The translations under genes and the position numbers were made by a program. Below the pieces are notes generated by a model that was not told the origin of the DNA, searched no databases, and saw only the letters and a program-made list of their open reading frames with translations. 64,000 bases of DNA, taken from JAKZVK01 sp965248255 (lineage in GTDB: Bacteria; Acidobacteriota; Terriglobia; Bryobacterales; UBA6623). Position 1 is the stretch's first letter. Each line of letters starts with the position of its first letter. Below are positions 36,050-43,860 of this stretch, one piece after another. The stretch covers positions 1,550,001 through 1,614,000 of the forward strand of contig CBDFIW010000004.1 of assembly GCA_965248255.1 (NCBI GenBank), in the 5' to 3' direction.

Positions 36050-36265
36050 GTGAGCAAGGGACGCTGTAAGAAATTCGTGCACGAGGGACGATATGCAGCT
36101 GAGGTCGAGATTGAGGCGATCGAGTCGGATACCGGCTGGGCGCCGTATTTGTCACTGCCCGATGCACGCAAGCTGGATGACGTACGCCAGGCGCTCCGCA
36201 AGGGAGACCTCAAGGCCGCGAGCCGGCTCGGCAGGGTTTATCAACTGACGCCTGTCGCGGTCTAG
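36050..36265 (+). CDS. Small conserved protein of unknown function
   Basis: A 71-residue product with GTG start and a very good ribosome binding site (AAGGAGG, 36038-36044). It reads KFVHEGRYAAEVEIEAIESD, TGWAPYLSLPDARKLDDVRQ and ALRKGDLKAASRLGRVYQL, ending TPVAV. Short proteins with the pattern G-W-x-P-Y-L-S, K-L-D-D-V-R-x-A-L-R and a T-P-V-A-V end occur in many bacteria and are sometimes next to toxin genes, but no partner is seen here. The 3' end of the gene with its downstream flank is duplicated at 38026-38144. Confidence 0.7.
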   Translation: MSKGRCKKFVHEGRYAAEVEIEAIESDTGWAPYLSLPDARKLDDVRQALRKGDLKAASRLGRVYQLTPVAV

Positions 36266-36418
36266 CTGCCAGGGCTCTCTCCCCTCAGGCCGGCCGTGAC
36301 CGGCACATCCGGGACCGCCGCCCAACCCACCCGGCAACTAACTCAACTCAGTCACAGATTTTCAGAGTTTATTTTGCCCATCCTTTCAACTACTTATTGA
36401 CTCCCGCATAATATAGAG

Positions 36419-36910
36419 TCAGTCAAAACAAAGAGAAGACTGTTTCCAGAAGGCCGTGATCAAACGCGGTTTGCGGTACATGCGGCGGAGTGCCTTGCGG
36501 GCCCGCTCGTTCAGCTCGCCGTAGTCTTTCGGACAGACGTTCGGCAACTCGTGCTGCTTCCAGTAAGCCCAGATGTATTCCACCGGATTCAACTCCGGCG
36601 CATAGGGTGGCAAGTACTCGGTTGCGATGTGGCCTTCGGAGAGTTCGATGAACTCTTGCACCAGGCGGCTACGGTGCGCCGGCAGCCGATCCCAGACGAT
36701 CAGCAGCGGGCGATCGATATGACGTACCAACGCCTTGAGAAAGTCGGTCACTTGCTCTTTGCCGATCGCACCGGGATAGAGCCGGAAGTAGAAGTTACGC
36801 AGCGTCAGCCCCGCCGAGACGGAAAGCTTCTCCCAGTTGAAGTTAAACTGCAGCACCGGTGTTTGGCCACGTGGCGCCCAGGTGCGGCAGCGATGCGGCT
36901 TCTGACTCAA
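36419..36910 (-). CDS. IS630 transposase, DDE frame (copy A)
   Basis: DDE_3 (mariner-like) catalytic part: KPHRCRTWAPRGQTPVL, LLIVWDRLPAHRS with the second Asp, and YAPELNPVEYIWAYWK with the Glu. The first catalytic Asp (LVFIDESGLS) lies just upstream of this frame's own start and is only reached by a -1 frameshift from the N-terminal frame at the A8 run. The fusion is therefore the likely active transposase. Confidence 0.9.
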   Translation of the reverse strand: MSQKPHRCRTWAPRGQTPVLQFNFNWEKLSVSAGLTLRNFYFRLYPGAIGKEQVTDFLKALVRHIDRPLLIVWDRLPAHRSRLVQEFIELSEGHIATEYLPPYAPELNPVEYIWAYWKQHELPNVCPKDYGELNERARKALRRMYRKPRLITAFWKQSSLCFD

Positions 36911-37434
36911 TCCGCTTTCGTCGATGAAGACGAGCGTACGGCCTTCGTTTTGGGCTTTTTTTTAATGCGCTTCCAGGTCTTGCGCTTCCAGGTGCGGATC
37001 CGCTCTTCGTTGCGCTCGCGCGCCTTTCCGGCCGGGCGTTGCGGGCTCCAGTCGAGCGCTCGCAGGATCTTCCAGGCGTGGCCTGCGTGGTATGCGACCC
37101 CGAACTCGTCTCCGGTCAGCCGAGCCACCCGCGGACAGCTCCACAGGGGCGTTGGGAAGCCGTGGGCTTCCGGGCCTTCCAGCAGCAGCGACGTCAGGCG
37201 TTCGCGTTGTGCGGCATCGAGGAGCGGCTTGCGTCCGGCGCGCCCGGCCTGGCGGAGTCCGGCCGCACCCTGCTCGCGGTATTGCCGCCGCCACTCACTG
37301 ACGGTTTGGCGAGCGACGTTCAGCCGTCTCGCCGTCTCGGACTGATTGTGGCCTTGGTGGAGCAGCCGCATCGCTTCGAAACGGCGCTTCTCCAGCGCCT
37401 TGAAATCCCGCTTCACACCTTTGGGGTTGCCCAT
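36907..37434 (-). CDS. IS630 transposase, N-terminal frame (copy A)
   Basis: Encodes the helix-turn-helix DNA-binding part: RRFEAMRLLHQGHNQSETAR, RLNVARQTVSEWRRQYREQG, then the HTH_32-like GPEAHGFPTPLWSCPRVARL. The ATG at 37434 (MGNPKGVKRD) is preferred over a TTG-type start 27 bp upstream. After the T8 run at 36956-36963 (A8 in the coding strand) the frame reads a Lys/Ser-rich tail and stops. A -1 shift at A8 gives the catalytic continuation. The last bases overlap the second frame by 4 bp. Confidence 0.9.
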   Translation of the reverse strand: MGNPKGVKRDFKALEKRRFEAMRLLHQGHNQSETARRLNVARQTVSEWRRQYREQGAAGLRQAGRAGRKPLLDAAQRERLTSLLLEGPEAHGFPTPLWSCPRVARLTGDEFGVAYHAGHAWKILRALDWSPQRPAGKARERNEERIRTWKRKTWKRIKKKPKTKAVRSSSSTKAD

Positions 37435-37710
37435 ACATATATAGATGCTCCACACTATCAAAAAGTGTCATAATAATTTGCGGGATTCAATAGCTAACTG
37501 GCCACCCCGTCAAGCCCAGGAACGGTTCGTATACTGGGGGCGAGGGAGCATGGGAACGATGATCAACGGTGACAGGGGAACCGTGGCGAACGCCGCGCAC
37601 GGTCGCCCCGGTCCGGCCCGCGCCGTCGCGCCAGTCTGGTTGTCTACCCACACAGGCGCCGTGAGGGTTCACCCATGCGTGAAGGATGGGTACGGCACCT
37701 CGCAGAAAGC

Positions 37711-37750
37711 GCCAAATCCTGCCAGATCCTGCCAGATCCTGCCAAATCCA
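37711..37750. repeat. 10-bp tandem repeat, four units
   Basis: Units GCCAAATCCT, GCCAGATCCT, GCCAGATCCT, GCCAAATCCA in direct succession. The repeat is short and its role is unknown. Confidence 0.75.
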
Positions 37751-37859
37751 GACATTCTGCCGCCGAGGGCTCCGGTCTCCCTTCGCTCCACGAAGCTCCG
37801 CCGAACCTCGCTATGAGCAATGCGCTGCGGGCCGCGACATGAAAACCGGCCCTGTAGAC

Positions 37860-38024
37860 CTACGGCCCGAAAGGCCAATTGGCGGTCGTCGTGTAACCGC
37901 CGTCGGAGGCGATCACCTGGCCGGTGATGTAATCGGCCGCGGGGCTCGACAGGAAGACCGAGAGACCGGCGATGTCGTCGGGCGTGCCGAGACGCCGGTT
38001 CGGTTGGGCGCCCTTCAGCCACGT
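37860..38024 (-). pseudogene. 3' fragment of a short-chain dehydrogenase gene
   Basis: The minus strand reads RRLGTPDDIAGLSVFLSSPA, ADYITGQVIASDGGYTT and a natural stop at 37860. This is the C terminus of classical SDR oxidoreductases (R-x-G-x-P-x-D-I-A ... Y-I-T-G-Q-V-x-x-x-D-G-G). The cofactor and active-site parts are absent: upstream sequence switches at about 38025 to the duplicated tail of the gene at 36050. Confidence 0.75.
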
Positions 38025-38025
38025 C

Positions 38026-38144
38026 GCCGGCTCGGCCGGGCTTATCAACTGACGCCTGTCGTGCGCTCGCAGCCAGGGCTCTCTCTCCTCAGACCGGCTG
38101 GCCGTGACCGGCACATAAGGGATTGCCACCCAACCCACCCGGCA
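38026..38144. repeat. Partial duplicate of 36222-36336
   Basis: GCCGGCTCGGC(C/A)GGG(C/T)TTATCAACTGACGCCTG and the following about 90 bp match the end of the small gene at 36050 and its 3' flank with scattered changes and small indels. The copy is fused to the dehydrogenase fragment. Confidence 0.75.
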
Positions 38145-38196
38145 CACTGCTCGACATGGCCCCTCAAAAGCAGTAGCCGGTCCACTACTTTCGTCC

Positions 38197-39858
38197 GTGA
38201 CAGATTGGAGTGCACCCCTAGTGTGTGACAGCCTGTCCCCTGTCAATCGACGCCGATTTCTTCAAACCGTGGGCGGCACCGCCGCCGCTGCAGTGAGCTG
38301 TGGCAACGCAACCGGCCAGCAACGTCCCAACATCATCGTGATGATGGCCGACGACATGGGCATCTCCGACATTGGCTGCTACGGCTCCGAGATCCACACA
38401 CCGAACATCGATAAGCTGGCCGCCGGAGGGCTGCGTTTTACACAGTTCTACAACACCGCGCGATGCTGTCCGACGCGGGCGTCGCTGCTGACCGGCTTGT
38501 ACGCCCATCAGGCCGGCGTGGGCCACATGATGAGCGACTACGGCCTGCCGGGATACCGCGGGAACCTCAACCGCAACTGCGTCACCATCGCCGAGGCCCT
38601 CAAGCCGTCGGGCTACACGACCTCGATGTCCGGCAAGTGGCACGTCACACCGGGCGACGCTCCGAAAGACAATTGGCCGCGGCAACGCGGCTTCGATCGT
38701 TTCTTCGGAACGATTCGCGGGGCCGGCAGTTTCTACGAGCCGGTATCACTGACGCTGGAGAACGAGCCGATCGTTGCCAAAAGCGATGACTTCTATTACA
38801 CCACCGAGATCGGAGAGTACGCCGCAAGCTTCATCGAAGAACAGGCCGGCGGGAAAGACCCGTTCTTTCTCTACATGCCCTTCACGTCGCCACACTGGCC
38901 GCTACACGCATGCGAGGATGATATCGCCAAGTACAAGGGCCGCTACGACGACGGTTGGGACCGGCTCCGCGCGGAGCGCCATCGGCGCATGATCGACATG
39001 GGCCTGGTCGCTGAAAGGTGGCCGATCACACCACGCGATCCCGACGTGCCCGCCTGGGAGGACGCCGAGCACAAGGAATGGCAGGTCCGGCGGATGGAGG
39101 TTTACGCCGCACAGATTGACGTGATGGATCGTGCCGTCGGGCAAGTCATGAGCAAGCTGGACGCAATGGGGCTCGCCGACAACACGCTGATCCTATTCCT
39201 GGCCGACAACGGGGGATGTGCCGAGGAGCTAGGCGCCCCTAGTCAACAGATGCAAACTCGCGACGGTCGGCCTGTCCAACGCGGCAATGACCCTGCCGTA
39301 ATGCCGGGAGCCGAAGACACCTACCAGAGCTACGGGATCCCGTGGGCCAACGCCAGCAATACGCCTTTTCGGCGCTACAAGCATTGGGTGCACGAGGGCG
39401 GCATCGCCACGCCGCTCATCGCCCATTGGCCGGACCACATCAAACAGGCCGGCGAGCTGTCGCATCAGCCTGGCCACCTGATAGACATCATGGCGACATG
39501 TGTCGACGTGGCGGGCGCGGACTATCCACTCACCTTCGCTCAAAACGAGATCACACCGCTGGAGGGGAGGAGTCTCGTCCCGGTCTTCGAAGGCCGTCGG
39601 CGCGAAGGCCACGAGGCCATCTATTGGGAGCACGAAGGCAGCCGCGCTGTCCGCCAAGGGAACTGGAAACTGGTGTCTCGATATGGGGCCCCTACTGGCG
39701 GGACATGGGAACTGTACGATCTCGAAGCCGACCGCACCGAGAATAACGACCTGGCGGCAACGAACCCAGAGAAGGTCACCGAACTCAGCGAGATGTATGA
39801 GTCCTGGGCGCGGCGGGCGAACGTCGTGCCCTGGAAGTCGTGGGAGAAGGCAAGTTAG
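38197..39858 (+). CDS. Type I sulfatase with Tat-type signal
   Basis: A 553-residue arylsulfatase-type enzyme, probably exported. The N terminus has NRRRFLQTVGGTAAAAVSCG, a twin-arginine-like signal. Metal-binding Asp52-Asp53 are in MMADDMG. The sulfatase signature reads Cys90-Cys-Pro-Thr-Arg94 (CCPTRASLLTG), where Cys90 would be converted to formylglycine by a maturase encoded elsewhere. Other markers are MSGKWHV, FLADNGGCAEE and NWKLVSRYG. It fits the choline-sulfatase/arylsulfatase A branch used on sulfated glycans. The GTG at 38197 gives the longest form; a GTG at 38221 is also possible. Confidence 0.93.
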   Translation: MTDWSAPLVCDSLSPVNRRRFLQTVGGTAAAAVSCGNATGQQRPNIIVMMADDMGISDIGCYGSEIHTPNIDKLAAGGLRFTQFYNTARCCPTRASLLTGLYAHQAGVGHMMSDYGLPGYRGNLNRNCVTIAEALKPSGYTTSMSGKWHVTPGDAPKDNWPRQRGFDRFFGTIRGAGSFYEPVSLTLENEPIVAKSDDFYYTTEIGEYAASFIEEQAGGKDPFFLYMPFTSPHWPLHACEDDIAKYKGRYDDGWDRLRAERHRRMIDMGLVAERWPITPRDPDVPAWEDAEHKEWQVRRMEVYAAQIDVMDRAVGQVMSKLDAMGLADNTLILFLADNGGCAEELGAPSQQMQTRDGRPVQRGNDPAVMPGAEDTYQSYGIPWANASNTPFRRYKHWVHEGGIATPLIAHWPDHIKQAGELSHQPGHLIDIMATCVDVAGADYPLTFAQNEITPLEGRSLVPVFEGRRREGHEAIYWEHEGSRAVRQGNWKLVSRYGAPTGGTWELYDLEADRTENNDLAATNPEKVTELSEMYESWARRANVVPWKSWEKAS

Positions 39859-39931
39859 GAAGCCAGGGGATTCTCCCACCTGAGTTCTTCGAATCGAGCA
39901 AACACTTGATGCCTTGATGGCAGAACCCCAG

Positions 39932-40759
39932 CTACCCCCCGTGAATCGTGATCTTCCGCACCATCACCTGCCAAAACCAAGCGCCGAACCCCAGCAACAC
40001 GAGCACCCAGCCGAACTGAATCAGAATGGTCTGCAAGATCTCCATCCCATTCAGCTTGCCGAGGTAGATCCGCAGCGGGGTGTAGGCGATGTGTTGAAAG
40101 GGCAGGTAGGCGACGACCCTCTGCAACGTCTCGGGGAACATCGTCATCGGGATCAACAGCCCTGACAGAAGCTCGAAGATGAAGTACTTCGCTCGGAGCA
40201 GTCCCAGGATCGATTTCATGCGAATCGCGAACGTGCCGACGATGAAATTCAGCGTGCCGGTCAGAAATATCGTCGCCGTCAGCGAGACCAGGAACCAGCC
40301 AAAGTGTGCCGCGCTCGCCGGTCCATGAACGGGAAAGACCAGCGAGATCACGATCGCCGCCGGCAAGGTCAGCATCACCAGGCGGAAGCACGACTCGCCG
40401 AGCGCGCGGCCGATCATCATCGTCTGCACGCTAACCGGCTTCAACAACGTCAGCGCGATCTTGCCCTCGATCACCTCCCAGGAAATGTTCTGATCGATGT
40501 TGTTGAAGTAGAGCGAGCGAATGATCCAGCCCACTGAGACGTAGGTGACCATCTCCTCGAACGTGAAGCCGTTGGCGAAGTCGGGATCCGTCGCATAGAG
40601 CGCTTTCCAGATGAAGTAGTAGACGGTGACGTTGATCAGATAGGTGACGATGCCGGTGTAGTAACGCAACCGGAACGCCATCACGTTGACGAAACCGATG
40701 CGCGAGAACTCGAGGAAATACCCCAACCGGCGAGGCAGAATGGCTGCCGCCGCGCTCAT
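39932..40759 (-). CDS. ABC-2 type permease (COG4587-like)
   Basis: A 275-residue polytopic membrane protein with about six hydrophobic segments (e.g. GIVTYLINVTVYYFIWKALY, FRLVMLTLPAAIVISLVFPV, FLVSLTATIFLTGTLNFIVG). It carries the family features EFSRIGFVNVMAFRLRYYTG, IEGKIALTLLKPVS and LLSGLLIPMTMFPE. Such permeases work with COG4586-type ATPases, usually in a three-gene set with a second permease. Here the ATPase gene overlaps upstream by 4 bp but no second permease follows; the next gene is the convergent sulfatase. The substrate is unknown. Confidence 0.88.
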   Translation of the reverse strand: MSAAAAILPRRLGYFLEFSRIGFVNVMAFRLRYYTGIVTYLINVTVYYFIWKALYATDPDFANGFTFEEMVTYVSVGWIIRSLYFNNIDQNISWEVIEGKIALTLLKPVSVQTMMIGRALGESCFRLVMLTLPAAIVISLVFPVHGPASAAHFGWFLVSLTATIFLTGTLNFIVGTFAIRMKSILGLLRAKYFIFELLSGLLIPMTMFPETLQRVVAYLPFQHIAYTPLRIYLGKLNGMEILQTILIQFGWVLVLLGFGAWFWQVMVRKITIHGG

Positions 40760-41775
40760 TTGCGTTGCAGCTCCGGGATTTCACGGCCGGTGTAGATACG
40801 CTTGACGATGTCTTCGATCGACTCCTCCTCGATGAAGATGTCACGGATTTCGGCGGCGTCAAGCACGCGGCGGATAACGTCGCCCGAGGTGTGCTCCTCG
40901 CGGTCGAACGAAAAGCGATACGTGAGCTCATCGATCCGTTCGCTCCCGACTCCCGGCATGTCCAACCGCTCAAGGGCGCCGGCCTGCTGGCGGTCCTTCA
41001 ATTCGAACTTGATCTGCGTTTGCCGCCAGAGCCTGCGCTTCAGCTCGTCGAGTGGCCCGTCGAAGAGGATGTGGCCCCGGTCGATGATCATCAAGCGGCG
41101 GCAGAGCTCTTCGATGTCGGAGAGGTCGTGGGTGGTGAGCAGGACGGTCGTGCCGAAGTTGCGGTTGAGCTGCTTCAAGAACAACCGGATGTTCTCTTTC
41201 GCCAGCAGGTCGAGTCCAATCGTGGGCTCATCGAGAAACAGCAGCGGCGGGTTGTGGAGCAGCGCCGCCGCCATGTCACAGCGCATGCGTTCGCCGAGGC
41301 TGAGCTTGCGGACCGGCTGGTGGAGGTAGCGGTTGATTTCGAGAATCTCGTCGAAGCGCGCCATGCGGGCGCGGTAGTCCGCGTCGCTGACGTCGTAGAT
41401 CCGCTTGAGCAGCCGCAGCGATTCGACGACGGCAATGTCCCACCAAAGCTGCGTGCGCTGGCCGAACACCGCGCCGATGGTGCGCGTGTAGGCCATGCGG
41501 TCGCGGTAGGGGACGTAGCCGTTGGCCTCGACCGTACCCGCCGTGGGCACGAGGATGCCGGTCAGCATCTTGACCGAGGTGGATTTGCCGGCGCCGTTCG
41601 GCCCAATGTAGCCCACCATCTCGCCCGGCTGGAGGGTAAACGACACCTCATCGACCGCGCGAACGCTCGTGTACTCGCGCACGAAAAGATCCTGGATCGC
41701 CCCCCAGAGCCCCTCTTTGCGCTTGAATGTTCGGAATTGCTTGACGAGGCCGACCGCCTCGACGCGCCCCAGCAT
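40756..41775 (-). CDS. ABC transporter ATP-binding protein (COG4586-like)
   Basis: A 339-residue ATPase with Walker A GPNGAGKST (58-66), signature LSLGERMR (158-165), Walker B LLFLDEP (178-184) and switch histidine in LTTHDLSD. The Q-loop region VFGQRTQLWWDIAVVESLRL is typical of the group that pairs with COG4587 permeases. A C-terminal extension of about 90 residues follows the ATPase core. Its TGA overlaps the ATG of the permease by 4 bp. The pair is an apparent export or efflux system with unassigned substrate. Confidence 0.92.
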   Translation of the reverse strand: MLGRVEAVGLVKQFRTFKRKEGLWGAIQDLFVREYTSVRAVDEVSFTLQPGEMVGYIGPNGAGKSTSVKMLTGILVPTAGTVEANGYVPYRDRMAYTRTIGAVFGQRTQLWWDIAVVESLRLLKRIYDVSDADYRARMARFDEILEINRYLHQPVRKLSLGERMRCDMAAALLHNPPLLFLDEPTIGLDLLAKENIRLFLKQLNRNFGTTVLLTTHDLSDIEELCRRLMIIDRGHILFDGPLDELKRRLWRQTQIKFELKDRQQAGALERLDMPGVGSERIDELTYRFSFDREEHTSGDVIRRVLDAAEIRDIFIEEESIEDIVKRIYTGREIPELQRK

Positions 41776-42228
41776 TGGCGAATCATTCTAGCACGCGGAT
41801 GCCGCCCCGGCCGCCGCGATGAGGCTGTGCCTAATCCGTCCGCAAGCTGCCGGATGCTCGCTGAAACGGCCCAGCCGCGGCTCCGAGAGACCCGCCGCTC
41901 TTCGTCTTTCAAGGTAAGGCGACCCGTGTACTGCTAGAATCTTCGTCGCACGTCCGCCTCTACCTGCGCTCCATCAGCTCGGTCTATCCCGGCTTTGAAG
42001 CTTCACGGACCGTCGAGAGCGTGCTGATCGGAACCGCCTATGGCCTTTTCGACGGTGCTTCTGCGGGCTTACTCTTCGCGTGGATCTACAACTTCTGCCT
42101 GAGGCGGTTCGATGGGCGAAGTACGTGGCGATGAACCGGCGCCGATTGCCCGCCGACCGGCGGAACGGTACAATTGATCTTCGCTTCGGCGGCGCTACGG
42201 CAACGTCTCAAGTACGTAAGGGGTTTTC
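41776..42228. other. Divergent spacer holding a gene remnant
   Basis: About 450 bp between the ABC operon and the dimethylformamidase-like gene. Apart from the remnant at 41911-42134 I see nothing coding. An AAGGGG at 42218-42223 serves the next gene. Confidence 0.5.
41911..42134 (+). pseudogene. 3' remnant of a small membrane protein gene
   Basis: A frame with no start codon reads RSISSVYPGFEASRTVESV, LIGTAYGLFDGASAGLLFAW, IYNFCLRRF and stops at 42134. The pattern S-S-V-Y-x-G ... G-x-x-x-G-x-x-D-G-x-x-x-G-x-x-x-A-W-x-Y-N resembles small two-helix membrane proteins common in Planctomycetota and Acidobacteriota. The 5' end is missing: no ATG, GTG or TTG lies in frame with a ribosome binding site. 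A complete protein with CTG start is a weak alternative. Confidence 0.4.
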
Positions 42229-43824
42229 ATGCTGGTTGGATATGTCAGTGAGGAGCGTTACCTCGCCCTGCCCGATGTTCTCCTCGAGTTTGAGAACGAC
42301 TCGACCTCGGCAGAGACGCGCTCCCGCGCCACGGGTGCCGTGCATGCGGACATTGAGCCCGGAGCCTACAAGGTCACATTCTACAAGCCCGGCTATGGCG
42401 CCAAGAGCGTCAACGTTGACATCAAACCCGACGAGCCTCACTCGTTCCGGCTGCTGTCGAACAAGATCGTCGGCTACGCCTGGCCCAAGTGGGTACAGTC
42501 AGGCGAGAAGTGCGAGTATCGCGTCCACGCTGTCGAGCCCTACCGCCTAGACCTCTACCGCTACGGCTGGACTAAGGAGCACATCAAGACGGTCGGGTGG
42601 TTTGATGAGCACGGGCCCAAGGCCACGATGCAGATCACCCCCGACGGCGACTACACGCAAACCGGCGTCGAGTTCAACAAGCGCGGCTACCGCAACAATC
42701 CGCACCATACGCAGTTTGTCGAGGGCCCGGAACGGTCGGGGCTTTACTACTTCCACGCTAAGGGCGAGTCAGGCGAGTTCTTCTCGTTCCCGTGGATCGT
42801 CGCGCCCGCCAAGCCCCAAGCCGATATTGCGGTGCTGGCTTCGAACATCAACTGGAACTGCTACAACAACTTCGGGGGGCGCAGCAATTACATTCACCCC
42901 ATCGAGCTGCCACCTACCCCGACCGTCAACGCGCGCCTGGACCTCGAACGCTACACCTCCGACGAGCACATGCAGTTCGGCGCCGACGAGTACGATCCGC
43001 TCTCGTTCGACCGTCCCGAGTGGATCAACCACATCGCAGAAGGAACCGAGATCACCGACCCGGTTGTCGGGCGCTCGGGTTGCCACGTGGCTCCGGCCGA
43101 ATGGCGCCTCTTCGGCTGGCTGGAGCGGGAAGGCTTCGCTTACGATCTCTACGCCGAGACGCAATTCCATTTCGGGGCACTCAAACTGGATGACTACAAG
43201 CTGCTGATCATTAGCACCCATCCCGAGTACTGGTCGAAGGAAATGTATTTCGGACTTAAGGAATGGGTCTTCGAGCGTGGCGGCAAGCTGATGTACCTCG
43301 GTGGGAATGGCCTAAACGGTCCGGTGGAATTTCTGGACGAATCGACCATTACCGTGCGCAATGGCCACTATGAGGGCATCTCGGCCCATCTCGAAGAGTT
43401 CGGCAAAGAAAGCCGTATGCACAGCATGTACGAGTCGGAAGCGAACCTGCTGGGCGTGGTTTGCACCGACTCGGGCATCATGACCGGCGCGCCTTATCGC
43501 GCCATCGACACGTCCCATTGGATCTTCGACGGGACGGGTCTGAAGGACGGCGAGATCTTCGGCGAGAAATGCCTTCACATGCGCTGCGCGGGCGGGGCCT
43601 CGGGACACGAGACCGACAAGATGTCGCCCAGCTCCCCCAAGGGAACGAAGCTCCTGGCCAAGGGCTTGAACCCTGAAAACGGCGGGGCGGAGATCGTCCA
43701 TCACGAAACAGCGAGCGGTGGGGCGGTGTACTCGGTGGGTTCGATCAACTATCCCTCGTCGCTGCCGGTGGACGAGAACATCTCGAAGATCACTCGGAAT
43801 GTTGTCGAGCGGTTTCTGCAGTAG
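42229..43824 (+). CDS. N,N-dimethylformamidase beta-subunit-like protein
   Basis: A 531-residue protein. Residues 1-80 look like a carboxypeptidase-regulatory or CNA-B-type beta domain (ATGAVHADIEPGAYKVTFYKPGYG). The large remainder fits the C-terminal domain of the dimethylformamidase large subunit: LYRYGWTKEHIK, SGLYYFHAKGESGEFFSFPWIV, NWNCYNNFGGRSNYIHP (208-224), HPEYWSKEMY (331-340) and the late MYLGGNGLNGP. Known members use a mononuclear iron held by Tyr, Tyr and Glu; which residues serve here cannot be decided by eye. No signal peptide. A carrier gene follows 36 bp later, suggesting uptake and hydrolysis of an amide-type substrate. RBS AAGGGG, start ATG. Confidence 0.75.
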   Translation: MLVGYVSEERYLALPDVLLEFENDSTSAETRSRATGAVHADIEPGAYKVTFYKPGYGAKSVNVDIKPDEPHSFRLLSNKIVGYAWPKWVQSGEKCEYRVHAVEPYRLDLYRYGWTKEHIKTVGWFDEHGPKATMQITPDGDYTQTGVEFNKRGYRNNPHHTQFVEGPERSGLYYFHAKGESGEFFSFPWIVAPAKPQADIAVLASNINWNCYNNFGGRSNYIHPIELPPTPTVNARLDLERYTSDEHMQFGADEYDPLSFDRPEWINHIAEGTEITDPVVGRSGCHVAPAEWRLFGWLEREGFAYDLYAETQFHFGALKLDDYKLLIISTHPEYWSKEMYFGLKEWVFERGGKLMYLGGNGLNGPVEFLDESTITVRNGHYEGISAHLEEFGKESRMHSMYESEANLLGVVCTDSGIMTGAPYRAIDTSHWIFDGTGLKDGEIFGEKCLHMRCAGGASGHETDKMSPSSPKGTKLLAKGLNPENGGAEIVHHETASGGAVYSVGSINYPSSLPVDENISKITRNVVERFLQ

Positions 43825-43860
43825 GTTGACCCCCGTCGGCGCGGCCAGAGTTCAAGCGGC

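Larger units (their letters stand above)
36397..37490 (-). mobile_element. IS630-family element, copy A (1,094 bp)
   Basis: Ends are TTGACTCCCGCATAATAT (left) and the complement of TTGAATCCCGCAAATTATTA (right), imperfect inverted repeats, flanked by TA (36395-36396 and 37491-37492), the hallmark target duplication of IS630/mariner elements. It is in the opposite orientation to copies B and C and differs from them by very few bases, including one close to the transposase start. Confidence 0.93.
37493..38196. other. Region of gene debris between IS630 copy A and the sulfatase gene
   Basis: No intact gene. It contains a 10-bp tandem repeat (37711-37750), the 3' end of a short-chain dehydrogenase gene (37860-38024, minus) and a partial copy of the tail of the small gene at 36050 (38026-38144). 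Confidence 0.7.

Noticed and set aside
36050..36265. Antitoxin of a toxin-antitoxin pair
   Set aside because: No toxin-like gene lies next to it; the neighbours are debris and an IS.
37039..37473. Open frames opposite the IS630 transposase, present in all three copies
   Set aside because: They recur only because the element recurs; they mirror the transposase codons and lack start signals.
37711..37750. Possible CRISPR-like array
   Set aside because: The 10-bp units are directly adjacent with no spacers; it is a simple tandem repeat and no cas gene is nearby.
40765..41937. Open frame of 390 codons opposite the ABC ATPase gene
   Set aside because: Antisense shadow of a conserved ATPase gene; composition is that of reverse-complemented coding sequence.
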